A stretch of DNA of 31,516 nt, from assembly GCF_021151785.1 (NCBI RefSeq), contig NZ_JAGKWP010000012.1, positions 1 through 31,516 of the forward strand. The letters are read 5' to 3'. Shown here piece by piece: positions 1 through 7,230 of this stretch. The translations under genes and the position numbers were made by a program. Below the pieces are notes generated by a model that did no database searches, had not been told where the DNA came from, and saw only the letters and a program-made list of their open reading frames with translations. This DNA is from Flavobacterium sp. (lineage in GTDB: Bacteria > Bacteroidota > Bacteroidia > Flavobacteriales > Flavobacteriaceae). The stretch's first letter is position 1; every line of letters begins with the position of its first letter.

Positions 1-1144
1 CACCATCACTATTACTGGAACGCCAACAAGTGCTTTTTCTTATACTATTTCAACAACAGGTGGTTGTGGAACGGTAACGTTAAACGGAAGTGTTTCATTA
101 ACACCTTACCCAGGCCAACCTATTCCTCTTATTGATTCAACTATTTGTAGTGGGGACACAACTAATTTAATGATTGGTATTTCTCCTTTTACATCAAGTA
201 CCACATTAAACTGGCAAGTAATAACAGCCGTGAATGTAACTGGTGCCAACTCGGGTTCTGGAATAGCACCTCAACCGATAAATGATATTTTAACTTCAAC
301 TTTGGGTGGTTATGTTATTTATAGAATTACGTCAACTTTAGGAAATTGCACTAGTCTTTACACTGATTATCGAATAAATGTAAATCCAGAACCTACTCCA
401 ATTCTTAAAAGCGGAACCATTTGTGTATCACCTTCAGGAAGTACACTACAAACCATTACACTTGATACAGGTTTAAATGATAGTGATTATAATTTCTTAT
501 GGTATGATAGTAATGGCAATTTAATTCCTGGAGCTACGAATGCAACTCTTGAAGTAAATCAAATAGGAACTTACAGTGTAATTGCTATTGATGCAATTAC
601 GGGTTGTACTTCAGATCCGACTTTAACTACTTCAACAGCAACAATAACTCAAACCATACCAGCATCAAGTTTAACAGTAATTCAAAGTGATTATTTTAGT
701 GAAAACGCTACAATAACAGCTAATGTTTTAAATGGAACTAGAACCTTACAATATTATCTTGATGAAGGTCCAATACAATCCTCCAATGTATTTACTAATG
801 TTAGTAGTGGAACTCACATTATATCTGTAATAGATACTGATGGTTGTACTTTTTTACAAAAAGAATTCCTTGTAATAGATTATCCCAAATTCTTTACTCC
901 TAATGGTGATGGATACAATGACACTTGGAACATAAGTACATTAAATCAACCCGATGCAAAATTGTATATTTTTGACCGATATGGTAAATTAATCAAACAA
1001 TTAAGTCCAACAATAAATAGTAACGGCTGGGATGGAACTTACAATGAAAAAGCAATGCCTTCTACAGATTACTGGTTTTTATTAGAATACCAAGAAAATG
1101 GAGTTGCTAAAGAATTCAAGGCTCATTTCAGTTTAAAAAGATAA
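1..1144 (+). CDS. Secreted adhesin-like protein, 3' part, with type IX secretion (gliding-type) C-terminal domain
   Basis: The reading frame is open from base 2, so the gene enters from the left and only its last 380 residues are present; the ATG at 170 is internal. The visible part is Thr/Ser/Asn-rich, beta-strand-like sequence with scattered cysteines, typical of repeated Ig-like modules in large flavobacterial surface proteins. From about residue 294 of the visible part to the end lies a type B sorting domain of the type IX secretion system (gliding-motility C-terminal family): FFTPNGDGYND, then IFDRYGKLIKQL, then GWDGTYNEKAMPSTDYWF. This domain directs export across the outer membrane by the PorSS/Gld machinery. 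Inference: a cell-surface or released adhesin. The ligand and total length cannot be judged. No clear terminator follows, and the next gene starts 77 bp downstream on the same strand. Confidence 0.9.
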   Translation, partial: TITITGTPTSAFSYTISTTGGCGTVTLNGSVSLTPYPGQPIPLIDSTICSGDTTNLMIGISPFTSSTTLNWQVITAVNVTGANSGSGIAPQPINDILTSTLGGYVIYRITSTLGNCTSLYTDYRINVNPEPTPILKSGTICVSPSGSTLQTITLDTGLNDSDYNFLWYDSNGNLIPGATNATLEVNQIGTYSVIAIDAITGCTSDPTLTTSTATITQTIPASSLTVIQSDYFSENATITANVLNGTRTLQYYLDEGPIQSSNVFTNVSSGTHIISVIDTDGCTFLQKEFLVIDYPKFFTPNGDGYNDTWNISTLNQPDAKLYIFDRYGKLIKQLSPTINSNGWDGTYNEKAMPSTDYWFLLEYQENGVAKEFKAHFSLKR

Positions 1145-1221
1145 AAATTACCAAATTCGCAAATTGCTTTCTTAATTTCTGAAAAATTCGTAATTTTACC
1201 TCAAGCAACCCGATTAAAATT

Positions 1222-2976
1222 ATGGAAACACATTTTGAAAGCAATCCGCTGATTGACAGATTACCTGCTCACTTAAAACAATTTATTAAACCACAAAATT
1301 ATGAAGATTATACGCCAATCAATCAAGCTGTATGGCGTTATGTAATGCGAAAAAATGTGGATTATTTGTCAAAAGTAGCACATGATTCTTATCTAGAAGG
1401 ACTTCAAAAAACGGGGATTGATATTGATTCTATTCCAAGTATGTATGGAATGAATCGAATATTAAAAGAAATTGGCTGGGCTGCTGTAGCTGTAGATGGC
1501 TTCATTCCACCGAATGCTTTTATGGAATTTCAAGCATATAATGTTTTAGTTATAGCTTGTGACATTCGTCAATTAGAACATATTGAATACACCCCTGCTC
1601 CAGATATTATCCATGAAGGCGCTGGTCATGCCCCAATTATTGCGAATCCAGAATATGCAGAATACTTGAGACGATTTGGCGAAATTGGTTGTAAGGCTAT
1701 TTCCTCAGCACGTGATTATGAATTGTATGAAGCTATTCGTTTGCTTTCTATCCTAAAAGAAGCTGAAGATACCCCTCAAGAAGAAATTGAAAAAGCTGAA
1801 GCACAAGTTGATTTCCTTCAAAACAACATGGGTGAGTTGTCTGAAATGTCAAGAATCAGAAATTTGCATTGGTGGACTGTTGAATATGGTTTAATAGGAA
1901 CGATTGACAATCCTAAAATTTATGGTGCGGGATTACTCTCTTCTATTGGAGAAAGTGCTTGGTGCATGACAGACCATGTAAAAAAACTACCTTATGACAT
2001 CAAAGCAGCTGATGTGAGTTTTGACATTACTAAACCTCAGCCTCAACTCTTTGTAACTCCTGACTTTGCTCATCTAAGCATGGTTTTAGAAGAGTTTGCA
2101 AATAAAATGGCACTTCGTACTGGAGGTCTTTCAGGAATCAGAAAATTAATAGCTTCGAAAGCTCTTGGAACTATAGAATTAAGTACAGGACTCCAAGTAT
2201 CTGGAGTTTTCTCAAACGTGATTGAACAAGAAGGAAAACCAATTTATGTACAAACTATAGGAAAAACAGCACTTTCTTATCGTGAAAAAGAATTAGTAGG
2301 CCATGGAACTGCTTATCATGCTGAAGGTTTTGGATCTCCAATAGGAAAATTAAAGGGAATTAATTTAGCTATTGAAGACATGAGTCCAAGAGACTTGAGT
2401 GCTTATGCCATCTATGAAGGAGAACAAGTTACTCTAGAATTTGAAGGTAATATTAAAGTAAGTGGTGAAATTATAACAGGTACTCGAAATATTCAAGGCA
2501 AAATATTACTGATTAAATTTAAAAATTGTATCGTTACTCATGGCGATACTATCTTATTCCAACCAGAATGGGGTATTTATGATATGGCTGTGGGCAAGGA
2601 AGTTATATCTGCGTTCTCTGGGCCAGCTGATGTAACTAGTTTTGACATGATTAACCATGTGCCTTCAAGTCAAACCATAAAACAAAAGAAATCTCCAGAG
2701 CGTGAAGAATTAGAACGACTATATAAGAACATAAGAAATATTAGAGAAAATAGAGCAGCGGAAATTACCTTAAAAGAAGCTTTTGCTGCTGTTTCTTCCG
2801 CTCATCCAAATGATTGGCTATTAAGTTTAGAAATTTTAGAATTAGCTTATAAAACCCAGCAACATGATTTTATTGAAAAAGTTCAAAACCATTTAGAAAA
2901 AGTAAAAATTAATCGCCCAGAAATTGCTCATTTAATCACCAATGGATTAGAACTAATTTCTCCTGTAATGGCCTAA
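1222..2976 (+). CDS. phhA: Phenylalanine 4-monooxygenase, long Bacteroidetes form
   Basis: Aromatic amino acid hydroxylase, which converts phenylalanine to tyrosine using Fe(II), O2 and a tetrahydropterin. The iron-binding facial triad is visible: H131 and H136 in IIHEGAGHAP, and E221 in WWTVEYGL. The family segment YGAGLLSSIGE follows at about 234-244. The protein has 584 residues, about twice the length of compact proteobacterial PhhA enzymes (about 260-300). The extra length comes from a charged helical insertion (about 160-210) between the histidines and the glutamate, and from a C-terminal region of about 280 residues with no domain I can name. Tyrosine versus tryptophan hydroxylase activity cannot be excluded from sequence alone. 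No pterin carbinolamine dehydratase is adjacent. The ATG at 1222 is the natural start. The stop codon lies just before a palindromic operator for the next gene. Confidence 0.88.
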   Translation: METHFESNPLIDRLPAHLKQFIKPQNYEDYTPINQAVWRYVMRKNVDYLSKVAHDSYLEGLQKTGIDIDSIPSMYGMNRILKEIGWAAVAVDGFIPPNAFMEFQAYNVLVIACDIRQLEHIEYTPAPDIIHEGAGHAPIIANPEYAEYLRRFGEIGCKAISSARDYELYEAIRLLSILKEAEDTPQEEIEKAEAQVDFLQNNMGELSEMSRIRNLHWWTVEYGLIGTIDNPKIYGAGLLSSIGESAWCMTDHVKKLPYDIKAADVSFDITKPQPQLFVTPDFAHLSMVLEEFANKMALRTGGLSGIRKLIASKALGTIELSTGLQVSGVFSNVIEQEGKPIYVQTIGKTALSYREKELVGHGTAYHAEGFGSPIGKLKGINLAIEDMSPRDLSAYAIYEGEQVTLEFEGNIKVSGEIITGTRNIQGKILLIKFKNCIVTHGDTILFQPEWGIYDMAVGKEVISAFSGPADVTSFDMINHVPSSQTIKQKKSPEREELERLYKNIRNIRENRAAEITLKEAFAAVSSAHPNDWLLSLEILELAYKTQQHDFIEKVQNHLEKVKINRPEIAHLITNGLELISPVMA

Positions 2977-3022
2977 TTGTAACGTTTGTTACAACACCAT
3001 TAGAGAAACTACGCTACATTTG
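2977..3022 (+). promoter_or_regulatory. CRP/FNR-like palindrome plus -7 element for the rhodanese gene
   Basis: TTGTAAC-GTTT-GTTACAA (2977-2994) is a perfect 7-bp inverted repeat around 4 bases, the geometry of CRP/FNR-family operators. A Bacteroidetes -7 element TACATTTG (TAnnTTTG) lies at 3015-3022. If transcription starts about 4-7 bases after the -7 element, the palindrome is centred roughly 41-44 bases upstream, the usual place for an activator that contacts RNA polymerase. The nearest upstream TTTG (2985-2988) is 26 bases from the -7 element, longer than the usual 17-23, which fits an activator-dependent promoter. Which regulator binds is unknown. Confidence 0.6.
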
Positions 3023-3037
3023 CCTAAAAAAAGAAAC

Positions 3038-3346
3038 ATGGGAATATTAGATATGCTTGGTTTTGGAAATAAAACCAATGAAATTGCAACTTACACACAA
3101 AAAAATGCTGTAATTTTAGATGTTAGAACTTATGAAGAATTTGCAAGTGGACACATTAAAGGTTCAAAAAACATTCCACTACAGATTTTAGGATCCAAAA
3201 TTAGCGAAATTAAAAAATTAAACAGACCTGTGATTGCTTGTTGCCGTTCAGGAATGCGAAGTGCTCAAGCTACTTCTATCCTAAAACAAAATGGAATAGA
3301 TTGTATTAACGGTGGAGGTTGGCAAAGTTTAGAAAGTAAATTATAA
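3038..3346 (+). CDS. Single-domain rhodanese-like sulfurtransferase
   Basis: A 102-residue rhodanese fold protein. It has the CDC25/rhodanese entry motif ILDVRTYEEF (about 26-35), GHIKGSKNIP (38-47), and the active-site loop ACCRSGMRSAQA, where C69 is the likely persulfide-carrying cysteine. No signal peptide or membrane segment is seen, so it is probably cytoplasmic and handles persulfide sulfur or thiosulfate/glutathione persulfide. I chose the ATG at 3038. An in-frame TTG at 3020 would overlap the -7 promoter element, so it cannot lie in the transcript. The gene stands alone between its own palindromic promoter and a strong bidirectional terminator. Single-domain rhodaneses under CRP/FNR-type control often serve sulfide or persulfide responses; for this gene that is inference. 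Confidence 0.85.
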   Translation: MGILDMLGFGNKTNEIATYTQKNAVILDVRTYEEFASGHIKGSKNIPLQILGSKISEIKKLNRPVIACCRSGMRSAQATSILKQNGIDCINGGGWQSLESKL

Positions 3347-3377
3347 AAAAAGTCCCGATTTAATCGGGACTTTTTTA
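3346..3377. terminator. Bidirectional rho-independent terminator
   Basis: The stem AGTCCCGAT / ATCGGGACT (3351-3371) is flanked by an A-run on the left and a T-run on the right, so it can end transcription from both the rhodanese gene (+) and the convergent DUF4230 gene (-). Confidence 0.9.
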
Positions 3378-3378
3378 A

Positions 3379-4038
3379 TTAATCCAAAAACTGATTCATT
3401 TGCTCTTTATGATCTACCAAAACCCCTTCTATCTCAACCTTCCATTTTAAAATTTCTACAAATGAATATAGTTTATACAATTCCTCCTTTAATCGTTTTT
3501 TAGCATCTGTTTTTAACGAAGACGAATTAATTTTTTTAGCTAAATTGGCCCTAGCTATTTTATTAATCTTATTATAATCCTTGCCCTCAAATTCATTAAA
3601 AGTACTTTCATCAATATTGTAATATTTATAGTCAGGACTTATCTTAATTTCTTCTTTTGGTAAATTCTTTATTTTAAGAATTTTATGAATAGAGTCCACT
3701 TCAAATCTCACTTGACTTAAATCGAAACCAACTGTTACTTCCGCATTAATCACAACAATTGCTTTCTTCTCAAATGATAGCCAATCCCCTAAATACTTTT
3801 TTTGATCCTTATAGGTCATTACTTCAGAAAAATGTCCCTCAGTAACGACTAATTTACCAACATTCTTAATTTGTTGTTGAATCAATGCAGTATCATATTC
3901 AACTGTCGTGGTAGAAGTATCCGTTTTACTCAAAAATTTGTAAACTAAAAGCAGTAAAATAGCAACTAGCATCACGACTAACCATTTACGAAACTCTATA
4001 AACTTACCAAAAAAAGAATTTGTTGTGTATTGTGTCAT
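3379..4038 (-). CDS. DUF4230-family membrane-anchored protein
   Basis: A 219-residue protein with one N-terminal transmembrane helix (about 19-36, WLVVMLVAILLLLVYKF) and a mixed alpha/beta extracytoplasmic domain that resembles the DUF4230 family. The body shows the alternating strand pattern typical of that family (VGKLVVTEGHFSEVM, AIVVINAEVTVGFDLSQV), followed by a charged helical C-terminus (about 160-219). No catalytic motif is apparent and function is unknown. The start lies 1 base after the stop of the upstream GSCFA gene, so the two are almost certainly cotranscribed. The transcript ends at the shared terminator at 3346-3377. Confidence 0.72.
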   Translation of the reverse strand: MTQYTTNSFFGKFIEFRKWLVVMLVAILLLLVYKFLSKTDTSTTTVEYDTALIQQQIKNVGKLVVTEGHFSEVMTYKDQKKYLGDWLSFEKKAIVVINAEVTVGFDLSQVRFEVDSIHKILKIKNLPKEEIKISPDYKYYNIDESTFNEFEGKDYNKINKIARANLAKKINSSSLKTDAKKRLKEELYKLYSFVEILKWKVEIEGVLVDHKEQMNQFLD

Positions 4039-4039
4039 C

Positions 4040-4990
4040 TTAAAATTGAATATGGGTTACTTTATTTTGAATTATTTTTATTTTCTGTTGAAGTGCAAAC
4101 AAAAATTTTTGGTGACTCGCTGTATTTGGATTGAACGATCTATGAGCTAATGCTTTCTGAATAGAAGCTATTTCCTTCATTATAGAATGAGTTGATTCTG
4201 TACAATAAATAGAAGTCAATTGCTCCCAAATGTAATCAATAGCTAACGCATTAGGATGCAACATATCTTTCTCAAAAAAACGATAGTCTCTAAGTTCGTC
4301 TTGAACAATTTCATAAGAAGGAAAATAATTCACTCTAGTATCAATCTCTGAACAAATTTGATGCAAAGCTGCAAACAAATGACCTTTACTTACCTGATTT
4401 TCAAAGAAACCATCTTTGATATGTCGAACAGGTGAAATAGTAAACACAAGCTGCAATTTTGGATTCAATTCATAAAAAAAAGACATTAAATTTTGAATAC
4501 TTACTCTATTTTGGTCTACGGAAAGCAACTCCTTTTCAAAGACCTTTTGTGGTACTTTATGACAATTCGCAACAATTTGTTGAGTTTCTCTATGTCGATA
4601 AACCCACGAAGTACCGAATGTTATGAATACATGTGTAAGTTCTTTGATCTTTTGATTTAATTCATTCAGTTTATTGTTCAACACAGTCAAGAATTTATTT
4701 TGATCCGGATGTGATAAATCAGAATGAACCTCAAAGCAATGCCATAAATCCTGATGAAAAAAAACATCTTGTTCGGTGAAATAGTCTTTATCTAAGCAGC
4801 GTTTAATCAATAGTTCCAGGGATACAGCATTAAAAATAATTCCGAAAGGATTAATCGTGGTTTGAAATTTAAAATACGTAAATTTGCTTCCAATATTTTC
4901 TGAAAAACAAGAACCTAACAAGAGTACTTTTGAATCATAATCTAAAGGAGTTTGCGATGGAACTAACGGTACTTTTAAACTAAATTGCAT
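4040..4990 (-). CDS. GSCFA-domain protein (SGNH-hydrolase-like)
   Basis: A 316-residue protein with the family-defining N-terminal motif LLLGSCFSENIG (G26-S27-C28-F29). Ser27 is in the position of a nucleophile. Internal family blocks INPFGIIFNA (about 46-55), FITFGTSWVY (122-131) and FTISPVRH (183-190) follow. A D242-x-x-H245 pair (DMLHPN) resembles the block V Asp/His of SGNH hydrolases. This suggests an esterase or acyl-hydrolase on an unknown substrate. No signal peptide is seen. It is the first gene of a two-gene unit with the DUF4230 membrane protein, transcribed divergently from the ABC exporter at 5044. A possible -7 element on the minus strand, TAATTTTG, lies at 5022-5029. Confidence 0.83.
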   Translation of the reverse strand: MQFSLKVPLVPSQTPLDYDSKVLLLGSCFSENIGSKFTYFKFQTTINPFGIIFNAVSLELLIKRCLDKDYFTEQDVFFHQDLWHCFEVHSDLSHPDQNKFLTVLNNKLNELNQKIKELTHVFITFGTSWVYRHRETQQIVANCHKVPQKVFEKELLSVDQNRVSIQNLMSFFYELNPKLQLVFTISPVRHIKDGFFENQVSKGHLFAALHQICSEIDTRVNYFPSYEIVQDELRDYRFFEKDMLHPNALAIDYIWEQLTSIYCTESTHSIMKEIASIQKALAHRSFNPNTASHQKFLFALQQKIKIIQNKVTHIQF

Positions 4991-5043
4991 GCTTTCAGAA
5001 ATATCTACTGGTTCTTTAAACCAAAATTACTAATTAAATTGTT

Positions 5044-6789
5044 ATGAATCTATTATATTCTTATTTAAAAAAACATTATGCATTACTGGCAATCGCCTTG
5101 GTAATGGCAGCATTAAATATTTGTTTTAGTTTGAGTGATTCCGTTATCACAGGTAAACTCATGCAAGATTGTGGCGTAGGAATTGCAAAATATAAAGGCA
5201 ATGAAATGGGATTCTTGAAGTCCGTAGGATTTTGGCTTGGACTATCTGTTTTCATAGCTATGATTTCTCGTATTACAAAAAACTTTCAGGATTATTTTAC
5301 TAACATTGTCATTCAGCGCACCGGAGCTGCCATGTATACCGACGGCATCAAAAAATCATTGGATTTACCCTTCGCTCAGTTTGAAGACCAACGCAGTGGT
5401 GAAACACTAAACAAACTACAAAAGGTACGTATTGACTCTGAAAAATTAATTAATTTATCTATTTCATTAGTATTTCAAACAGTTGTAGGATTTGTATTTG
5501 TATTCATTTACATCGCTCGAATTGATATAAAAATCGCTTTAATTTTCATTGTTACAGCACCTATCATTGGATTAGTGAGTTCATATTTAGGAAAAAAAAT
5601 AAAAGAAGTTTCCAAAACAATTGTCAGACAAACCAATGCATTAGCAGGCGCCACCACCGAAAGTTTACGCAATATTGAATTGGTTAAAAGTTTAGGTTTA
5701 ACCCATCAAGAAGAAAACCGATTAAACTTAAATACACTAAAGATACTTAAACTAGAGCTACAAAAGATTCGTTATATAAGAAGTTTAAGCTTTATACAAG
5801 GAACAACCGTACATTTTATGCGTACTTTAGTAGTTTTTACTTTGTATTATTTTGTTTTTCAAGGTAAAATTGTAGTGGGTGATTTATTAACAATGACGTT
5901 TTTTACTTTCTTTATTTTCAATCCTTTACAGGAAATGAGTCAGTTTATCATTGTAAAAAATGAAACCAGAGTTTCGTTGGATAACTTTAAAAACTTATTG
6001 GAAAAAGAGTCTGAGTATAAACCTGCACAGCCTACCAGAATAGGCACTATTGAAAAATTAACATTTTCAAATGTGAGTTTCCAACACCAAACGGCCAATT
6101 TTAAAGCAGTTGAACACATTAACTTTGAAATAAAAAAGGGAGAAACCGTGGCCTTTGTTGGTCCATCTGGATCTGGAAAAACAACGCTAGTGAAATTATT
6201 AGTAGGACTTTATAAACCCAATGAGGGCTCCATTTCTTACAACGAGATTGATGAAAAAGAAGTTGATTTAATTGAATTAAGAAAACAATTAGGCTTTGTA
6301 ACCCAAGATGCTCAGTTATTTTCTGGTACAATCAAAGAAAACTTATTATTTGTTAAACCTAATGCTACCGATGAAGAATTGTTACATGCCTTAGAACAAG
6401 CGAGTTGCCAAAACTTATTAAAACGTGCCGAAAACGGATTAGAAACAACAATAGGTGAAGGTGGAATTAAAGTTTCCGGTGGAGAGAAACAACGCCTTTC
6501 TATTGCAAGGGCAATTTTAAGACACCCGAATTTATTGATTTTTGACGAAGCCACTTCAGCGTTAGATTCCATTACTGAAGAAGCGATTAACGAAACCATT
6601 AAATCGATTTCCAATCAAGAACGTATTACCGTTTTAATTGCGCATCGTTTGTCAACAATCATGCATGCTGATAAAATATTTGTACTGGAAAAAGGTAATA
6701 TCATAGAGCAAGGAAAACACCAAGATTTAGTAGACAGTAAAGGCTTGTATTACGCTATGTGGAGACAACAAATTGGAGAACGAAAATAA
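5044..6789 (+). CDS. ABC exporter, fused permease/ATPase half-transporter
   Basis: A 581-residue type IV-fold ABC exporter half-molecule: about six N-terminal transmembrane helices (residues 1-310), then the nucleotide-binding domain. Walker A GPSGSGKTT is at 373-381, the signature VSGGEKQR at 477-484, Walker B LLIFDE ends at E502, and the switch histidine H534 lies in LIAHRLST. It would act as a homodimer (or heterodimer) in the inner membrane, using ATP to export a lipid, drug or peptide. The MsbA/lipid-flippase family has this layout, but the substrate cannot be read from the sequence. The RidA-family gene begins 3 bases after the stop, so the two form an operon. Confidence 0.9.
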   Translation: MNLLYSYLKKHYALLAIALVMAALNICFSLSDSVITGKLMQDCGVGIAKYKGNEMGFLKSVGFWLGLSVFIAMISRITKNFQDYFTNIVIQRTGAAMYTDGIKKSLDLPFAQFEDQRSGETLNKLQKVRIDSEKLINLSISLVFQTVVGFVFVFIYIARIDIKIALIFIVTAPIIGLVSSYLGKKIKEVSKTIVRQTNALAGATTESLRNIELVKSLGLTHQEENRLNLNTLKILKLELQKIRYIRSLSFIQGTTVHFMRTLVVFTLYYFVFQGKIVVGDLLTMTFFTFFIFNPLQEMSQFIIVKNETRVSLDNFKNLLEKESEYKPAQPTRIGTIEKLTFSNVSFQHQTANFKAVEHINFEIKKGETVAFVGPSGSGKTTLVKLLVGLYKPNEGSISYNEIDEKEVDLIELRKQLGFVTQDAQLFSGTIKENLLFVKPNATDEELLHALEQASCQNLLKRAENGLETTIGEGGIKVSGGEKQRLSIARAILRHPNLLIFDEATSALDSITEEAINETIKSISNQERITVLIAHRLSTIMHADKIFVLEKGNIIEQGKHQDLVDSKGLYYAMWRQQIGERK

Positions 6790-6792
6790 AAG

Positions 6793-7170
6793 ATGTTTAA
6801 AAAAGAATATATAGAACCAAATGCAGGCTTTTCACAAGTTGTAAAAGTCGAGACAAAAGAAACCATTACCCTTTATATTTCCGGACAAATAGGCACCGGT
6901 TCAAATCTAGAAGAACAAAGTATTGCTACATTTAAAAACTTGGATGAACTTTTAAAAACATGCAAGGCCAGTTTTCAAGATGTGGTGAAAATGAATACCT
7001 ATATTGTAAATTTTAATCCAGAAATAGATTTACCCATTTTTAGAAAAGTTCGCAGATCATTTTTAGGGGAAACCGATTATCCAGCAAGTACCTTGGTTGG
7101 TGTTTCGGTTTTAGGTAATCCAGAATGGTTAATTGAAATTGAAGCTATCGCCGTGATAAGTAAACTTTAA
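6793..7170 (+). CDS. RidA/YjgF-family protein lacking the catalytic arginine
   Basis: A 125-residue protein matching the RidA/YER057c/UK114 family: LYISGQIG near residues 28-34, VVKMNTYIVNF (64-74), and the terminal block IEIEAIAV (114-121). Family members form trimers, and the RidA type deaminates reactive enamine/imine intermediates from PLP enzymes. In E. coli RidA the key arginine lies in PARSCVEV; the matching segment here is PASTLVGV, with Ser99 in the arginine position, while the acidic residue E116 of IEIEA is kept. It is therefore probably one of the arginine-less Rid subfamilies rather than a true imine deaminase. It overlaps no other gene and is cotranscribed with the ABC exporter upstream. 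Confidence 0.85.
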   Translation: MFKKEYIEPNAGFSQVVKVETKETITLYISGQIGTGSNLEEQSIATFKNLDELLKTCKASFQDVVKMNTYIVNFNPEIDLPIFRKVRRSFLGETDYPASTLVGVSVLGNPEWLIEIEAIAVISKL

Positions 7171-7209
7171 ATAAAAAATCCTGACGCGTTTTAAAAACTT
7201 GTCAGGATT
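7171..7209 (-). terminator. Rho-independent terminator of alaS
   Basis: The stem AATCCTGAC (7177-7185) / GTCAGGATT (7201-7209) has an inner GTTTT/AAAAC pairing. On the minus strand it is followed by a T-run (7173-7178 as A on plus), so it mainly ends alaS. It may also slow read-through from the RidA gene. Confidence 0.78.
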
Positions 7210-7230
7210 GAAATTATATATTTTGAAAAT

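Noticed and set aside
3020..3037. TTG start for the rhodanese gene adding MPKKRN.
   Set aside because: The TTG lies in the -7 promoter element TACATTTG, so it would not be in the mRNA.
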